DNA of 64,000 nt from assembly GCA_928212115.1 (NCBI GenBank), contig CAKMRJ010003334.1:18354113-18418112 (forward strand), given 5' to 3'. This stretch comes from Lactuca virosa. Its lineage: Eukaryota; Streptophyta; Magnoliopsida; Asterales; Asteraceae. A program made the translations under genes and the position numbers. Below are positions 46,146-56,532 of the stretch, in pieces (position 1 is the stretch's first letter; every line of letters begins with the position of its first letter). A model generated the notes under the pieces. The model saw nothing but the letters and a program-made list of their open reading frames with translations, was not told where the DNA came from and did no database searches.

Positions 46146-48419
46146 ACTACGAGATGCTTGTTTCAATCCATAAATGGATTTCTCAAGCTTGCACACTCTA
46201 TTGGGGAACTTTGCATCAACAAAACCCTCTGGCTGACTCATGTAAACATCTTCAGCCAACTTCCCATTAAGGAAAGCAGTTTTGACATCCATCTGCCAGA
46301 TTTCATAATCATGAAAGGCAGCTATGGCGAGCAATATCCTAATAGATTTAATCTTAGCTACTGGTGAGAAGGTCTCATCATAGTCCACCCCTGGGGTTTG
46401 AGTGAAACCTTTTACAACCAGTCGAACTTTGAATGTGTGCACATTCCCATCCATGTCTGTCTTCTTCTTGAAGATCCATTTGCACCCAACTGTCTTGCGA
46501 CCTGGTGCACTATCAACCAAATTCCAAACTTGGTTGTCATACATGGACTTAATCTCGCTGTCCATTGCCTCTTTCCACTTGGAAGCCTCTGGGCCTGCCA
46601 TTGCTTCCTTATAAGTGACTGGTTCATCTAAGTTTACCAGTGTTCTGTCACTTATGAATGTGTCACCATCTGAAGTAATATGAAAACCATACAACTCAGG
46701 TGGCACACTCACCCTAGTGGATCTTCTAAGAGGTAATGAGTTATCGATTGGTTCAACAGGAACTGTTTCCTCTGGTTGAGTGCTAGTGTCATCTAAGGTT
46801 CCTTCATTGGCTGACTCTTGAATTTCTTCAAGGTCAATAGTGCTCCCACTGTCCTCTTTGAATATGAGCTCTCTTTCAAGAAAGACTCCTCTTCGTGCTA
46901 CAAAGACCACGTTCTCACTAGGCCTGTAGAACAAATATCCAAAAGACTGCTTTGGGTAACCAATGAAAACACATTTCTCACTTCTAGCTGCTAGCTTGTC
47001 GTGAGTCTCTCGTCTTACGAAAGCTTCACAACCCCAGACTTTAATATGTGCTAACGAGGGAACTTTCCCTGTCCACATTTCGTGAGGTGTTTTGGCAACC
47101 TTCTTTGTAGGGACAAGATTGAGGATGTGGGCGGCTGTCTCTAAGGCATACCCCCAGAAGTGAATAGGAAGCGAAGCCCGACTCATCATAGAACGAACCA
47201 TGTCTAACAAGGTTCGATTGCGCCTCTCAGCTACACCATTTAACTGTGGTGTCCTAGGAGGAGTCAATTGTGAGACTATCCCACATTCTTTCAGATAGTC
47301 GTTAAACTCGATACTAAGATACTCCCCGCCTCTATCGGATCTAAGTATCTTTATCTTTCTGCCCAATTGATTTTCGACTTCATGCTTAAACTCTTTGAAC
47401 TTTTCAAAAGTTTCTGACTTATGCTTGATCAAGTAGATATATCCATATCTGCTATAATCGTCAGTGAAAGTCACATAGAATCGATTAGCATCTCTTGTAG
47501 TTGATCTGAAGGGCCCACACACATCTGTGTGTATGAGATCCAACAGACCTTCACCTCTTTCACAAGACCCTGTGAATGGTGATTTTGTCATCTTTCCCAA
47601 AAGACAAGATTCACACATATCATCTGACTTTAGGTCAAATGATTCCAACACTCCATCCTTTTGGACTTGGGCTATGCGTTTCTTGTTGATGTGTCCAAGA
47701 CGACAATGCCACAAGCATGCCTTGTCTACACTATTAGACAAGTCAATATTAAGTACACTATTTCCTAGGCTATCAACACAAGTCACTGTTTCATACACAC
47801 CATTACAAGGTAAAGCTTCAAACATAAAAACACCATTCTTATAAACAGAAATTGAACCATTCAAATCATTAAAAGAATATGTAAAACCTTGTCTGAACAA
47901 TGCATGAAATGAAATAATGTTTCTCGTCATCTCAGACGAATAGCAACAATTTATTAAATCTAATCTAACATCATTACTAAGCAGAAGCTGATAAACTCCG
48001 ATCTTGGTTACTGGTGAAGACTTTCTGTTTCCCATGATCAGGTTTATCCTTCCTCGCTCTATCTCCTCACTTTCCTTTAGACCCTGCAAATCAGAACAGA
48101 TATGAAAACCACATCCTGTATCAAGGACCCATGAATGAGAAGATAATAAGTTATTAGCATAAATAGTGTAAATACCTGCCGAAGATGGCTTCACTTTGCC
48201 ATCCTTGATATCTTGCAGATATTGTGGGCAAGATCTCTTCCAATGCCCCTTTTGGTTGCAGTAAAAGCAAACTGCCTCTTTTGGATCAGAAACATGGGGA
48301 GTGGAACCATTGGGCTTAGCCTTTGGGCCATTACTAGATGACCCAGCTTGAGCCTTGCTCTTCCAGTTTTGTTTGGGAGGACCTTTCCTCTTTTTCCCCT
48401 TTCCCTGTCCAATAGCCAA
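46146..48419 (-). CDS. Young Copia gag C terminus and pol, part 1: zinc knuckle, protease, integrase, RT start
   Basis: A 758-codon minus frame. Order: zinc knuckle CFYCNQKGHWKRSC (about residues 51-64); protease active site WVLDTGCGFHICSD (about 97-110); the pre-integrase H..H / CESCLLGK zinc region; integrase core with HTDVCGPF, FTDDYSRYGYIYL, LRSDRGGEYLS and the Glu of NGVAERRNRTLLD; then LKVWGCEAFV-type C-terminal block; then RT fingers (WKEAMDSEIKSMYDN, VGCKWIFKKK, YDETFSPVAKI, MDVKTAFLNGKL, CKLEKSIYGLKQASRS) up to the TAG stop. All integrase catalytic positions look intact. The frame is offset from gag by a 1-bp loss near 48420; the Met at 48419 is probably not a genuine start. Confidence 0.93.
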
Positions 48420-49087
48420 ACAGGGGCACTCGTAGGTGTGGAGGGTATACTTTTACCCTTCATCCCTGCCTCAGCTGTCTGCAACAAGTTGTGCAATTGG
48501 GCCAAGGTCTGCTCAGTATTGTTCAAATGGTAAGTTAGAATAAACTGACCATAACATTCAGGAAGTGAGTTCAAGACCATGTCAATGGCCAATTCCTCAT
48601 CAAAGTGAATATTGAGCTTGACCAAACGCTCTATGTAGCGTTGCATTCTTTGCACATGTGACACAACCGACTCCCCATCTTTCATCTTGCAAGCCATGAG
48701 TGACTTGACTACTTCAAACTTTTCTTGACGAGCTCGCTTATGGTACTTTTCCATAAGGTCCTTGTTCATCTCGAAAGGCCAGTAGTCCTCATAGTACCTC
48801 TGCAGTTCTGGGGACATAGTTGCCACCATGATGCATGCCACTTTGGTAGCATCATCGTAATGTTTCTTGTAGGCAGCAAGATCTTCAGGAGTAGCTTCAT
48901 TCTCATCAATCTCTTTGAGCTCCTTTTCAAGAACATATTCTTTGTTCTCGAAACGAAGAGCCATCTTGATGTTGCGCATCCAATCGTTATAGTTTGAGCC
49001 ATCCATAACGACTTTGGAGCATATATTGAGCAAGGAGAAGTTCTGGTTGGAGGAGGATGAAGTAGAAGTGTTTCCAGGAGTAGACAT
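48420..49087 (-). CDS. Young Copia gag (N-terminal and central part)
   Basis: Starts at 49087 with MSTPGNTSTSSSSNQNFSLL, then DGSNYNDWMRNIKMALRFEN, the Copia gag N-terminal signature (W...M). It continues ATMSPELQRYYEDYWPFEMN, KFEVVKSLMACKMKDGESVV, YIERLVKLNIHFDEELAID, LNSLPECYGQFILTYHLNNT and LHNLLQTAEAGMKGKS, the UBN2-type capsid domain. After about residue 222 (PTSAPV) the frame goes out of register: one T is missing from the run at about 48420, and the knuckle-bearing part continues in the next frame (48419 on). The out-of-frame tail to 48191 is spurious. Confidence 0.92.
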
Positions 49088-50384
49088 CTGAAAAGAAAGA
49101 AAGTTTTAGTTAGATTTCAAGATACCTTAATAGAATAACCCAAAGATATAATATCAAGGTTAGGATCCAACTATGAAGATTCACAACTCAGAAATGGGAT
49201 GCCGAGATCCAAGTGCAAATTTCATAAAGGTAGGCGAATGACGATTCACCAATTCCACCATTAGACGAAACAAACGAAGTGAAATTCCTAATTCTTTTGA
49301 GATACATTGAAACTATTCAATGGCATGTTTTAATCTCAGATTATGCTCTTCTATTTGTGACTGGGATGCCGAGGATCACAAACAAGATGTGAATAACCAT
49401 GCAAATGTGCTTGGTAACCTCATTGTCTTTATCATTAACTATTGATGTGCTGGTAAACCACACACGCTCCATCAAAATGACAATTATGAGATACCCATTA
49501 CTACTCTTTATTAGTGCCTTTTAGTGTGCTGGTTAACCACACACGCTCCACTAACGACCAATAAAGCATAATGTGCAATTTCATGGATTAGCATACTTTT
49601 CACATTTTTCCTAAGTAACTAGAGTTGGGATTTTTGAAAATAATGTTCTAGTACTTTTAATATCATTATACTTTTAATGAGAAGTAGTTGTCCTATCAAA
49701 TCCGTTCTGCTAACGACCCTCCACTAATCAAGGAAGCGGTGGGTGAGAGTGGACACCCATTCAACTACCATTTTATAGGCAGTTTCCTTATACCCCCCTT
49801 ATAGATTAGCTTCGTGAATGAGGCATACTAGCGATTTGACTGACCATATTCTTATACATATAATATTAAACCTTTAATTATAATATATATATAAGGTGTG
49901 TTTTAAAACTTTTAAAACTTCAAGGGTTTATATAAATTTCGAAATTTAAGCTATTAAATTCAAATTTAAATAAACCAATTAACTAGATTTAATATTTATC
50001 TATTAATTAACTATTAATCAAATTATTAAATCTTGTAAGGATTATCTAATTAAATTAATCAATTAATTTAATCCTAATCCTTATCCCTCTAATTTCGAAA
50101 AATAGGGTAAGGATAATTATCCAATTAATCTAATTAAGTAACAATTATCCAAAAACAAGAAACCCTAGTTATCCTCTTAGCATATTTCGAAATTCATAAG
50201 GGAGGAGGCTAGGGTTTTCAAAACCCTAACCCTAATTTCGATTAGGGTTCTTTGGAGGCTAGGGTTTTCGAAAAAACCCTTTGATCCAAAACCCTAGAAA
50301 TCGAAAAATTGGCCTTTAGGGTTTAATAGCTATAAACCCTAATTTGCAATTCAACAATTGTAGCAATTCAATTTAAAACAACAA
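49088..50384 (-). other. Leader of the young Copia, with two copies of a palindromic hairpin
   Basis: About 1.3 kb between PBS and gag, no long open frame. Two copies of a hairpin-forming block lie at 49445-49465 and 49524-49544 (core TGGTTAACCA flanked by GTGTG-C and CACAC). Such a position is where packaging or dimerisation signals sit in retroelements; that role is inference. Confidence 0.7.
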
Positions 50385-50398
50385 TGTCTCTGATACCA
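50385..50398 (-). promoter_or_regulatory. Primer binding site of the young Copia
   Basis: The minus strand reads TGGTATCAGAGAC one base after the LTR end (CCATCA), matching tRNA-Met complement. Confidence 0.85.
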
Positions 50399-50399
50399 C

Positions 50400-51260
50400 T
50401 GATGGTTTTAGGTACAACAAATAAACTAGAAAACAATTCCTAAGTTCACATGCAACCTACTTTGGATCTATGTTTTAACTATTGAACATACAACTTTGAA
50501 TTGCAAAACAAGAACCCTAGAGGAGAGAGGCTAATTTCGAAATTAACAAACTAGGGTTTGGGGTTTACATACCTTTCAATTGTTATAGCAAACAATTGAT
50601 ATTCCCTTGGTCTTGATCTTGATCTTCTTGGAAGCTTTAGCACCACAAGTGTAATGCCTCTAATGGAATCACACCCAAACTAGCAAGAAGGAAAGTAGAA
50701 GAGAGAGGGGAGAGGGAGTATGCAAAATCTCGGCCTTAGGGTTTCTTCAAAAGAAAGAGTGACCAAAAACATGAACCAGGAGGCTCATTATATAGCTGAG
50801 GGATCTAGGGTTTAAGGGAAACCCTAGTTATCCTTTGCTTAGGGCCTAAGCAAACCCAAGGGCCTTATCCAAGCCCCTATGGACGAAATTATTAGGGTTT
50901 CCCCTAAAGATTTCGTCCACCCTCTTCCAAGGGGGTTCTAGAGCCTTCCACTCAACTATTAGATAATTGCAAACTAGTCCCTGCACCTTATAATTAATTC
51001 TTTTAACCCCAAAATCAATTCTGATTAATTTCTGGCTAACAATTAATTAAACATAATGATTTCTAATTAATATATTAATCCATTAACATATTAATAAATC
51101 ATTTATATATATATTAATTTATTAATCTTATAAATTAATGTCTCTCCTTTCATAATTTCCTTGTCCAGTTGCTAGGTTGAGGGCAACCCAAAAGGACTGT
51201 GCTGCTATCAATTCAGGTACATACCAATTATAGTTATGGGCTTAGACACCTAATCCAACA
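50400..51260 (-). repeat. Young Copia right (5') LTR
   Basis: 861 bp, nearly identical to 43295-44174; shorter AT run near 51104-51113. Ends TAATCCAACA before the duplication ctatt. Confidence 0.95.
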
Positions 51261-51265
51261 CTATT

Positions 51266-52486
51266 TAGTTTTTGGTTCCATGATCAAGTTTAAGCCTTTA
51301 TTTTTCATGTTTTTGGCCTAAAATGGAAGGGACATGCATTGGACATGCATGTCCATAGAGCTATGATGTTTAGAGATTATTTGGAGTATGGAATCATTCT
51401 GGAAACTTTGGATGTGTAACTCTAGAGATTTGGTACTTAATGGGTGTCTTTATGCTTTTGGTCACTCTTAAGGAATTAGGGTTTGGGATCTTGAATTATT
51501 AAGGAGTCTTAATGGATAAAGTTGGAAACTTTATCCATAAAGACCATGAGAAGGACGAGATTTGAGATTTGGATCTCTTGAAGTTGTGGAAAAAAATGGC
51601 TTAATGGTTAAGCTGTCCAGACCTGTCCCCACTACGTGACCTTAGGTTACCACGGCGTGGCGACTTGGTAGAGACCCGTCTACTTTGTCGTTTAGCATCC
51701 ATGGCGTGGCAACCAGCTAGAGTAACTTTTAACTTTGAACAAGTTTGGCTTTAGGTTATTTTAGGATATTTTTTGTAGTAGATTGAGGCTTGGTCCCTGG
51801 GCGTTGCACAGGTGACCCGTAGAGCCAGTAGTTGGAGCAACATGCCGTTCTGCTATCTTTCTGACATTGAGGTGAGTTTTCTTCATTGTACTTGTGGTTC
51901 GAGGGCACCAATGTCGTCCCACTGGATAATGTATCCTCATATATTGGATGATGTTATGTTAGTTATATGATAGAGTGGTAGATCTGTATGATTACCTGTA
52001 CTTGCTGGTTATTGATTGTTAGTGTATATGTCGACATGTAATGTTTTGTTGGGTTGAGGCGGTCCTACTTTGAGCTGAAGGTCAGGATACCCGAGGCGGT
52101 CCTGATAGACTATAGGCCGTGCGAGGCGGTCCAGTCAGGCCGAAGGCCCATAGAGAAGTACATATAGGTTGTAGGCCCTGTGAGGCGGCCTAGTCATGCT
52201 GAAGGCTCATATATGCATGTTGTTATTTGTTTGGTTGTGTGTCGTACTTTGGGGGAACTCACTAAGCTTTGGATTACAGTTTGAAATTTTGGTTTCAGGT
52301 ACTTCATAGGACAGGGGAAAGGCGAAGGCTTGGCCGTGCACATTATCCTAGATTTTTATGAGATTATGGTTTTGAGATACTCTGATTCATGTTTAGGACT
52401 TTTGGAAACTATGTTTTCTAAACACTTATGGTTTTGGTTTGGTTTCAAAAATGAAAAAAATTTACCTTGATTTTTGGGATGTTACA
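51266..52486 (+). repeat. Element F 5' LTR, second segment
   Basis: Resumes at TAGTTTTTGG after the duplication. It contains further CG dyads (CCACGGCGTGG at 51650-51660), a degenerate array (52050-52215) of about 40-bp units built on GAGGCGGTCC and GGCCGAAGGCCCAT, then GGGGAACTCACTAAGCTTTG at 52252-52271, and ends GGGATGTTACA. Confidence 0.85.
52050..52215 (+). repeat. Degenerate tandem array in F's LTR
   Basis: Four to five units with GAGGCGGTCC(T/A) at about 52057, 52093, 52128 and 52181, each followed by a ...AGGCC/AAGGC.. word. It lies directly before the GGGGAACTCACTAAGC block. Confidence 0.72.
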
Positions 52487-52502
52487 AGTTGGTATTAGAG
52501 CC
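52487..52502 (+). promoter_or_regulatory. Primer binding site of element F
   Basis: AGTTGGTATTAGAGCC directly after the LTR; one C-to-T change from the tRNA-Met complement TGGTATCAGAGC. Confidence 0.82.
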
Positions 52503-53233
52503 ATGGTTTGAGGGAATTGGATAAGCATTCTTGTGAATCCAGACTCACACTAAGGATCTAAACACATTTTCAAATTGTTTTCAAAAGTAACCAAGGAAGG
52601 ATGAGATATGTATGGTCAGCCGGGGCAATAAAGTATACCCCAAGATACCCACATTGTTATTTGCTTATGATGTCTATGATAGAACTAAATCCTAGTTGTA
52701 GTCTAGGGATCTTCAAGAATTGCATGATAGAATTTCCTGAATTGTGATGCCTAATAGCCTAGGAGGTTTTCTTATATACTAGATGGGATTGACATCATTA
52801 TTGTAGTTGCTTAGTGTGTGTGTATCATAGTTCTACATTACTATGATTTTATAGCGTGAGAATGTTTGATTTAGCCTTATTTATTGTTCCTTGTCTGGTT
52901 GTAGGCTTAGGGTAGAATCATGTATTCGACTATCTATGGAATACAACGTTTGGCATGATTAGCATATACCAGGTGCTATAGGTTTGGTGGAAGTTCCATG
53001 AGTGAGTGCAGTTATAGCAGACCATCATGAGGAGGTTTAGCCACTCTGGAGAGAATGTGTAGGATGTATGTGTATACTATATGTTGGGTTTTGTGATCAG
53101 ATGTTCCATGCCGACCCCTTTGATACGAATACGGGTAGTAAGGAAGTCACGAACCCCAAGGGTCTAGTATCTCTGTAATGATTGTAATAGTATTAATTGT
53201 GGAATTTCTGATGTATGTTTGGTTCATTTTCAG
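52503..53233 (+). other. Leader of element F
   Basis: 730 bp, no supported frame. Word-level similarity to B's leader in the same order, including the CATGATAGAAT stretch near 52725 and the 'ccttgtctggttgtaggcttaggg' region near 52890. Confidence 0.6.
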
Positions 53234-54345
53234 TATGGTGTACATGAGAGGTTCTGGATCAGGAGCTGGTGGCCCATAGAGGTCAGGTTTGACAGATGAT
53301 GACATTCGTGAGTTGATTGCCATTGAGGTGGTTGCGGCTGTTTGGGGTGCTATCCCGGAGGTTTTTAGGTCTATTAAGGCCGTGATGATCGAGTTGCTCA
53401 ATGAGAAATAGACAGTTGTGTCTGAGGTTGCTGCTTCTACAACTACCGTCGTTGTTGCTGCTGCAGGGGTTCATGGGATAAGGACGATCCAGTACTAGGA
53501 CTTCAACAAAACGAAGTCCCCAGAGTTCGATGAGTTCAAGGACCTGATTGTGGTTATGAGGTTGATTTTTTATGTGGACGGTTTCTTTTTCACCTTTTTC
53601 TAACTGGAGGACTGGAAGGTCTGCTGCGCCCTGAACCTTTGTCGTATGGGCATGAAGGACTGATGGAACGTGGTGATTGATTCTTATACTCTGGAGCATA
53701 TGGTTGTTATTACTTAGTGGTTGTTTCTGGAGATGTTTTGCACGGATTCTGTTCCTCTGGTAGAGAGAGAGAGAGAGAGAGGTTGGCCCAGGAGTATCTG
53801 GCGTTGAGGCAGACGACTGATTCGGTGACTGAGATCACCAAGATGTTTACTGAGAGAGATCTTTTCTGTCCTGAGTATTCTACTGCGGAGCAGGCTCAGA
53901 TGCCACGATACTTGAGCATGCTCAATACTGAGATTCGACAGTTTGTGTCTACCCAACGTTATAGTGCCCTCTCCAAGCTTCAGGATGTCGCGAGGAGATG
54001 GGAGATTGAGATTGAGATCCAGATGAGCAAGGAGAGGCAGGCTTCGATTCAGCCACAACCTGGAGCAAAGCGGTTCAAGCCTGCTGTTTCATGATCTAGA
54101 GGACAGAGGGGTCGCACTTATGGCAAGTACGGGAAGGCGCATGCTGATCAGCTACTGGGTGCCACAAATGTGGAAAAGACGGGCATTTTACGAGGGATTG
54201 TCGTCAGCAAGACCCAATACCGAGCACCCAGATTTGTTACATTTTGATCAGGTGGGCCACATAAAGGCTCAATGTCCTTTGCTTGCTGTCAGGCCGGTGC
54301 AGGCACCAACCCCGACTACTTTGAGGATTACAGATAGATGACAGG
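53234..54345 (+). pseudogene. Element F gag (broken)
   Basis: The start at 53234 (MVYMRGSGSGAGGP) meets a stop at 53276; the frame resumes with TDDDIRELIAIEVVAAV, PEVFRSIKAVMIELLNEK, another stop, an Ala/Thr-rich stretch, and QY*DFNKTKSPEFDEF. After more stops the capsid C-terminal half is open from 53717: LAQEYLALRQTTDSVTEITK, CPEYSTAEQAQMPRYLSML, then FVSTQRYSALSKLQDVARRW. A (GA)n run at 53763-53782 sits at the codons before LAQE and encodes alternating Arg-Glu. Two zinc knuckles follow at about 54155-54280 in shifted frames: CHKCGKDGHFTRDC, and a second with VGHIKAQC. At least five stops or shifts. Confidence 0.88.
53763..53782 (+). repeat. (GA)n microsatellite inside F's gag
   Basis: About ten GA units at the junction before LAQEYLALR; a short in-frame-looking expansion. 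Confidence 0.9.
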
Positions 54346-54991
54346 GGAAAGATGAGGCCCTAAAGGCCAGCGGTCATGCCTTTCAGATCACGACAGAGGA
54401 GGTCAGGGCGGCGCCTGACGTCGTTACTGGTATGTTTTCATTTATTATTATGTTAAGTTATTTATTATATGCTTATGATTTCAATTCTGCTAGGTACCTT
54501 CTTAGTGAATTCCTTACCTACTCTTGTGCTTTTTTACTTGGATGCGAGTCGGTAATTTGTGTCTCAATCCTTTAGTAGGAGATTTGATATATATCTTGGA
54601 GAGTTGGAGTGTCCGTTGTGAGTTTCCATCGCCAACGAACACAGTGTTTCAGCATTGAGTATTTTTCGGGGTTGTACTTTGGAGATATTTGGGGTGTATT
54701 ACCCGATCGATTTGATTATTATCCCTATGAGGGATGTATGTGTGATAGTATGGATGGATTGGTTAAGCAAATTTGGTGTCATGATAGACTGTGAGGGGCA
54801 GCGGGTGGTGGTTTAAACCCCAAGTGGGGGAGAACTAACTATTTATGATGAGGGTACCAGAGTTGGTTCAGTTTTTTTTTCAGCCGCCAGGGCTCGGTAG
54901 TACCTACAACATGGGTGTATGGGTTATCTCGTGTATGTGGTTGCCACTTGGGTGGAGAAGGGGGTTTCAGTTTCGGATGTGCCTGAAGGTT
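54346..54991 (+). pseudogene. Element F protease region, with a probable intron
   Basis: Homologous to the Gypsy aspartic protease that processes the gag-pol polyprotein. After gag it reads ..APDVVTG, then TFLVNSLPTLVLFYLDASR (the active site, usually DSGAS, is YLDAS: Asp-Ser-Gly context lost), a stop, FVSQSF, then VSIANEHSVSA, RGCTLEIFGVYYPIDLIIIP, DVCVIVWMDWLSKFGVMIDC (usual VGMDWL, here VWMDWL), SGGELTIYDEGTR, and SAARARQYLQHGCMGYLVYV. DVVTG and TFLVN are separated by 64 nt with GT...AG ends. The region ends at VSVSDVPE, where a Copia LTR begins at 54992. Confidence 0.85.
54430..54493 (+). other. Candidate 64-nt GT-AG intron in F's protease
   Basis: AT-rich segment beginning GTATGTTTTC and ending TTCTGCTAG. 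Removing it joins GTTACTG to GTACCTTC and gives VVTGTFLVN in frame; left in, it shifts the frame (64 is not a multiple of 3). Size and base composition fit the small end for plant introns. A simple insertion at the same place is the alternative. Confidence 0.6.
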
Positions 54992-55472
54992 TGTATCGAT
55001 CAGATACACTTCAAGTATTAAGAACAAACATAAAACTAATCCAAGCAAAAAAATAAACAAAAATAAATAACACAAAAGTTCTCCAAATTTTTCTTTCACA
55101 AAGAAAGGGTTTTGTATTAACTAAGAAGACGGATTTCTCACAAATACGATTGACACAAAGCCACAATAAAAACATTAGGGTTTGCCCTAATGTTTTATAT
55201 ATACTAATCTATACATGTATATCCCATGATTCAAGGGATTGCATCTAATCTATACTAAGAAACGATCTTATCACAAAGATATCGGATCTGTGATTTATTA
55301 TATACTTATCTATATCATTACCTAATATACAAAAGATTACAATCTGATAACTATACTATAAGCTGACGCTGATAAGCTTGATACGCTGGCGCTGTCGATG
55401 TACTTGATGTTGACGCTGATCTATCAGCGTGTCGTGTGTTTGACTCACCAGATCATAAGGTGTGACCTTACA
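54992..55472 (-). repeat. SIRE-like Copia 3' LTR
   Basis: Minus strand TGTAAGGTCACACC (55472) to GATCGATACA (54992), 481 bp. In element sense it has the palindrome ACGCTGAT-AG-ATCAGCGT (55429-55412), TATA (TATATAAAAC, about 55202-55192) and at once a 10-bp-arm hairpin (55194-55171). Confidence 0.85.
55171..55194 (-). promoter_or_regulatory. Hairpin at the predicted transcript start of the SIRE-like LTR
   Basis: Arms AACATTAGGG (55171-55180) and CCCTAATGTT (55185-55194) around a 4-nt loop, beginning within the TATA-proximal sequence. On RNA it would fold just at the 5' end of R. Confidence 0.6.
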
Positions 55473-55801
55473 ATCTCCCACTATCTCATGATGTAAAAAC
55501 TAATCTTTAATGAATGCTTTTGGCTCTTGCTCCCCCTGAGAGTAAGAATGAAATATTGACTCTAGCAGTTTTAATGAATGCTCCCCCTGAGATGATGAAT
55601 GACTTATCAAGCATTTATGAATTGCAACAGACGGCAGACGAATAGATAATGAGCTTGAGCTGATCTGAGAACGTTGACATCAGCTTGAATCGACTCCTCC
55701 TTAGAATGTGCTTTTCTGTTGTTCTAGTAGCGAGATTTCTTCAGTGATATTTTCAGTTTTACCAAGATTCTCTCCCCCTTTTTGATATCAGCAGCTAACT
55801 T
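55473..55801 (-). other. Purine tract and 3' region of the SIRE-like Copia, first part
   Basis: The minus strand reads CATGAGATAGTGGGAGAT before the LTR. Further right are two CTCCCCCTGAG words (55530-55600), typical of this lineage's 3' region. No coding frame. Ends with aactt (55797-55801), the left duplication of solo LTR D. Confidence 0.7.
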
Positions 55802-56532
55802 TGTAACAACTCGTTATTTCGAATCAATGTAATAGTATAGATCAAATTGTAGTTCTATTTAAAATAATAAAGAGAAATTTTTGTATACTATGTGCATTTA
55901 CATAATCGACCCTCAAAAATGAAATGTTAAATAAACTTGTTTGGGATGAATATAGTGGTAGAGATTGTGTCAAGGATTTCAAAAATATAAAGAACGCCTG
56001 AATCCGAGTTATAACAAAGAAGTTATGACCTATCGAAAATCTGCGATAAAACCGGCAAAACACTGTTTAACATAAAAAGTGAGTTTTCAATAAAATGCTT
56101 TTTAGCCTTAACTATCTGAATGAAAGTTATAGTATACGTTAAACCGAGAGTGTCCATAAAAAGAACGTCTAAATCTGACTTCGTATGAAGAAGTTATGAT
56201 TTATCTAAGTTTCGACACAACAATACGCAGCCCGAAACTCGAAATTTAGATCGAGCAACTTTTGGCCAAAACAACCTAAACGAGAATCGGAGATCTTATC
56301 AAAAGTAATCCAACAGTAAAAAGACAGACGAAAACGGGCATCGGATGAAGAAGTTATGAATTTTTTTAACGGACTTTTCCTGTCCCGGCTTGTTAAAAAT
56401 GAAGTCAAAATTAGCCGACGGAGTCTAAACGAAAGTTGTAGATCATGGTCTCACCTACGCGTGGATATAAACAACGTCAAAAACAAAGTTCGTATGCAAA
56501 AGATATGAATTTTTGAAGTTTGGAAAAAGGAA

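Larger units (their letters stand above)
43295..51260 (-). mobile_element. Young Ty1/Copia element (TNT1-type pol), minus strand
   Basis: LTRs are 43295-44174 and 50400-51260; duplication ctatt at 43290-43294 and 51261-51265. Purine tract, PBS, 1.3-kb leader, gag and pol in Copia order (protease, integrase, RT, RNase H) are all present. By eye the LTRs differ by only a few substitutions and small indels, mainly the (AT)n length, so insertion was recent. Two lesions break the otherwise open reading frame: a 1-bp loss near 48420 and a Trp-to-stop at 46143-46145. It sits inside F's LTR. Confidence 0.95.
42753..54991 (+). mobile_element. Element F: Ty3/Gypsy element, plus strand, inserted in E's LTR
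   Basis: The 5' LTR starts TGTAACGCCAAG at 42753, is split by the young Copia (43295-51260), and ends GGGATGTTACA at 52486. PBS at 52487-52502, gag at 53234-54345, protease to about 54985. The rest of pol is not contiguous, because a SIRE-like Copia starts at 54992. The base context before the LTR is ttcgt (42748-42752), the expected duplication if the far end is found. LTR length without the Copia is 1763 bp, almost the same as the solo LTR at 747-2510. Confidence 0.85.

Noticed and set aside
46128..46631. Plus-strand frames overlapping the young Copia (also 47527-47844 and 48725-48997)
   Set aside because: Shadows of the 758-codon and gag frames on the opposite strand.
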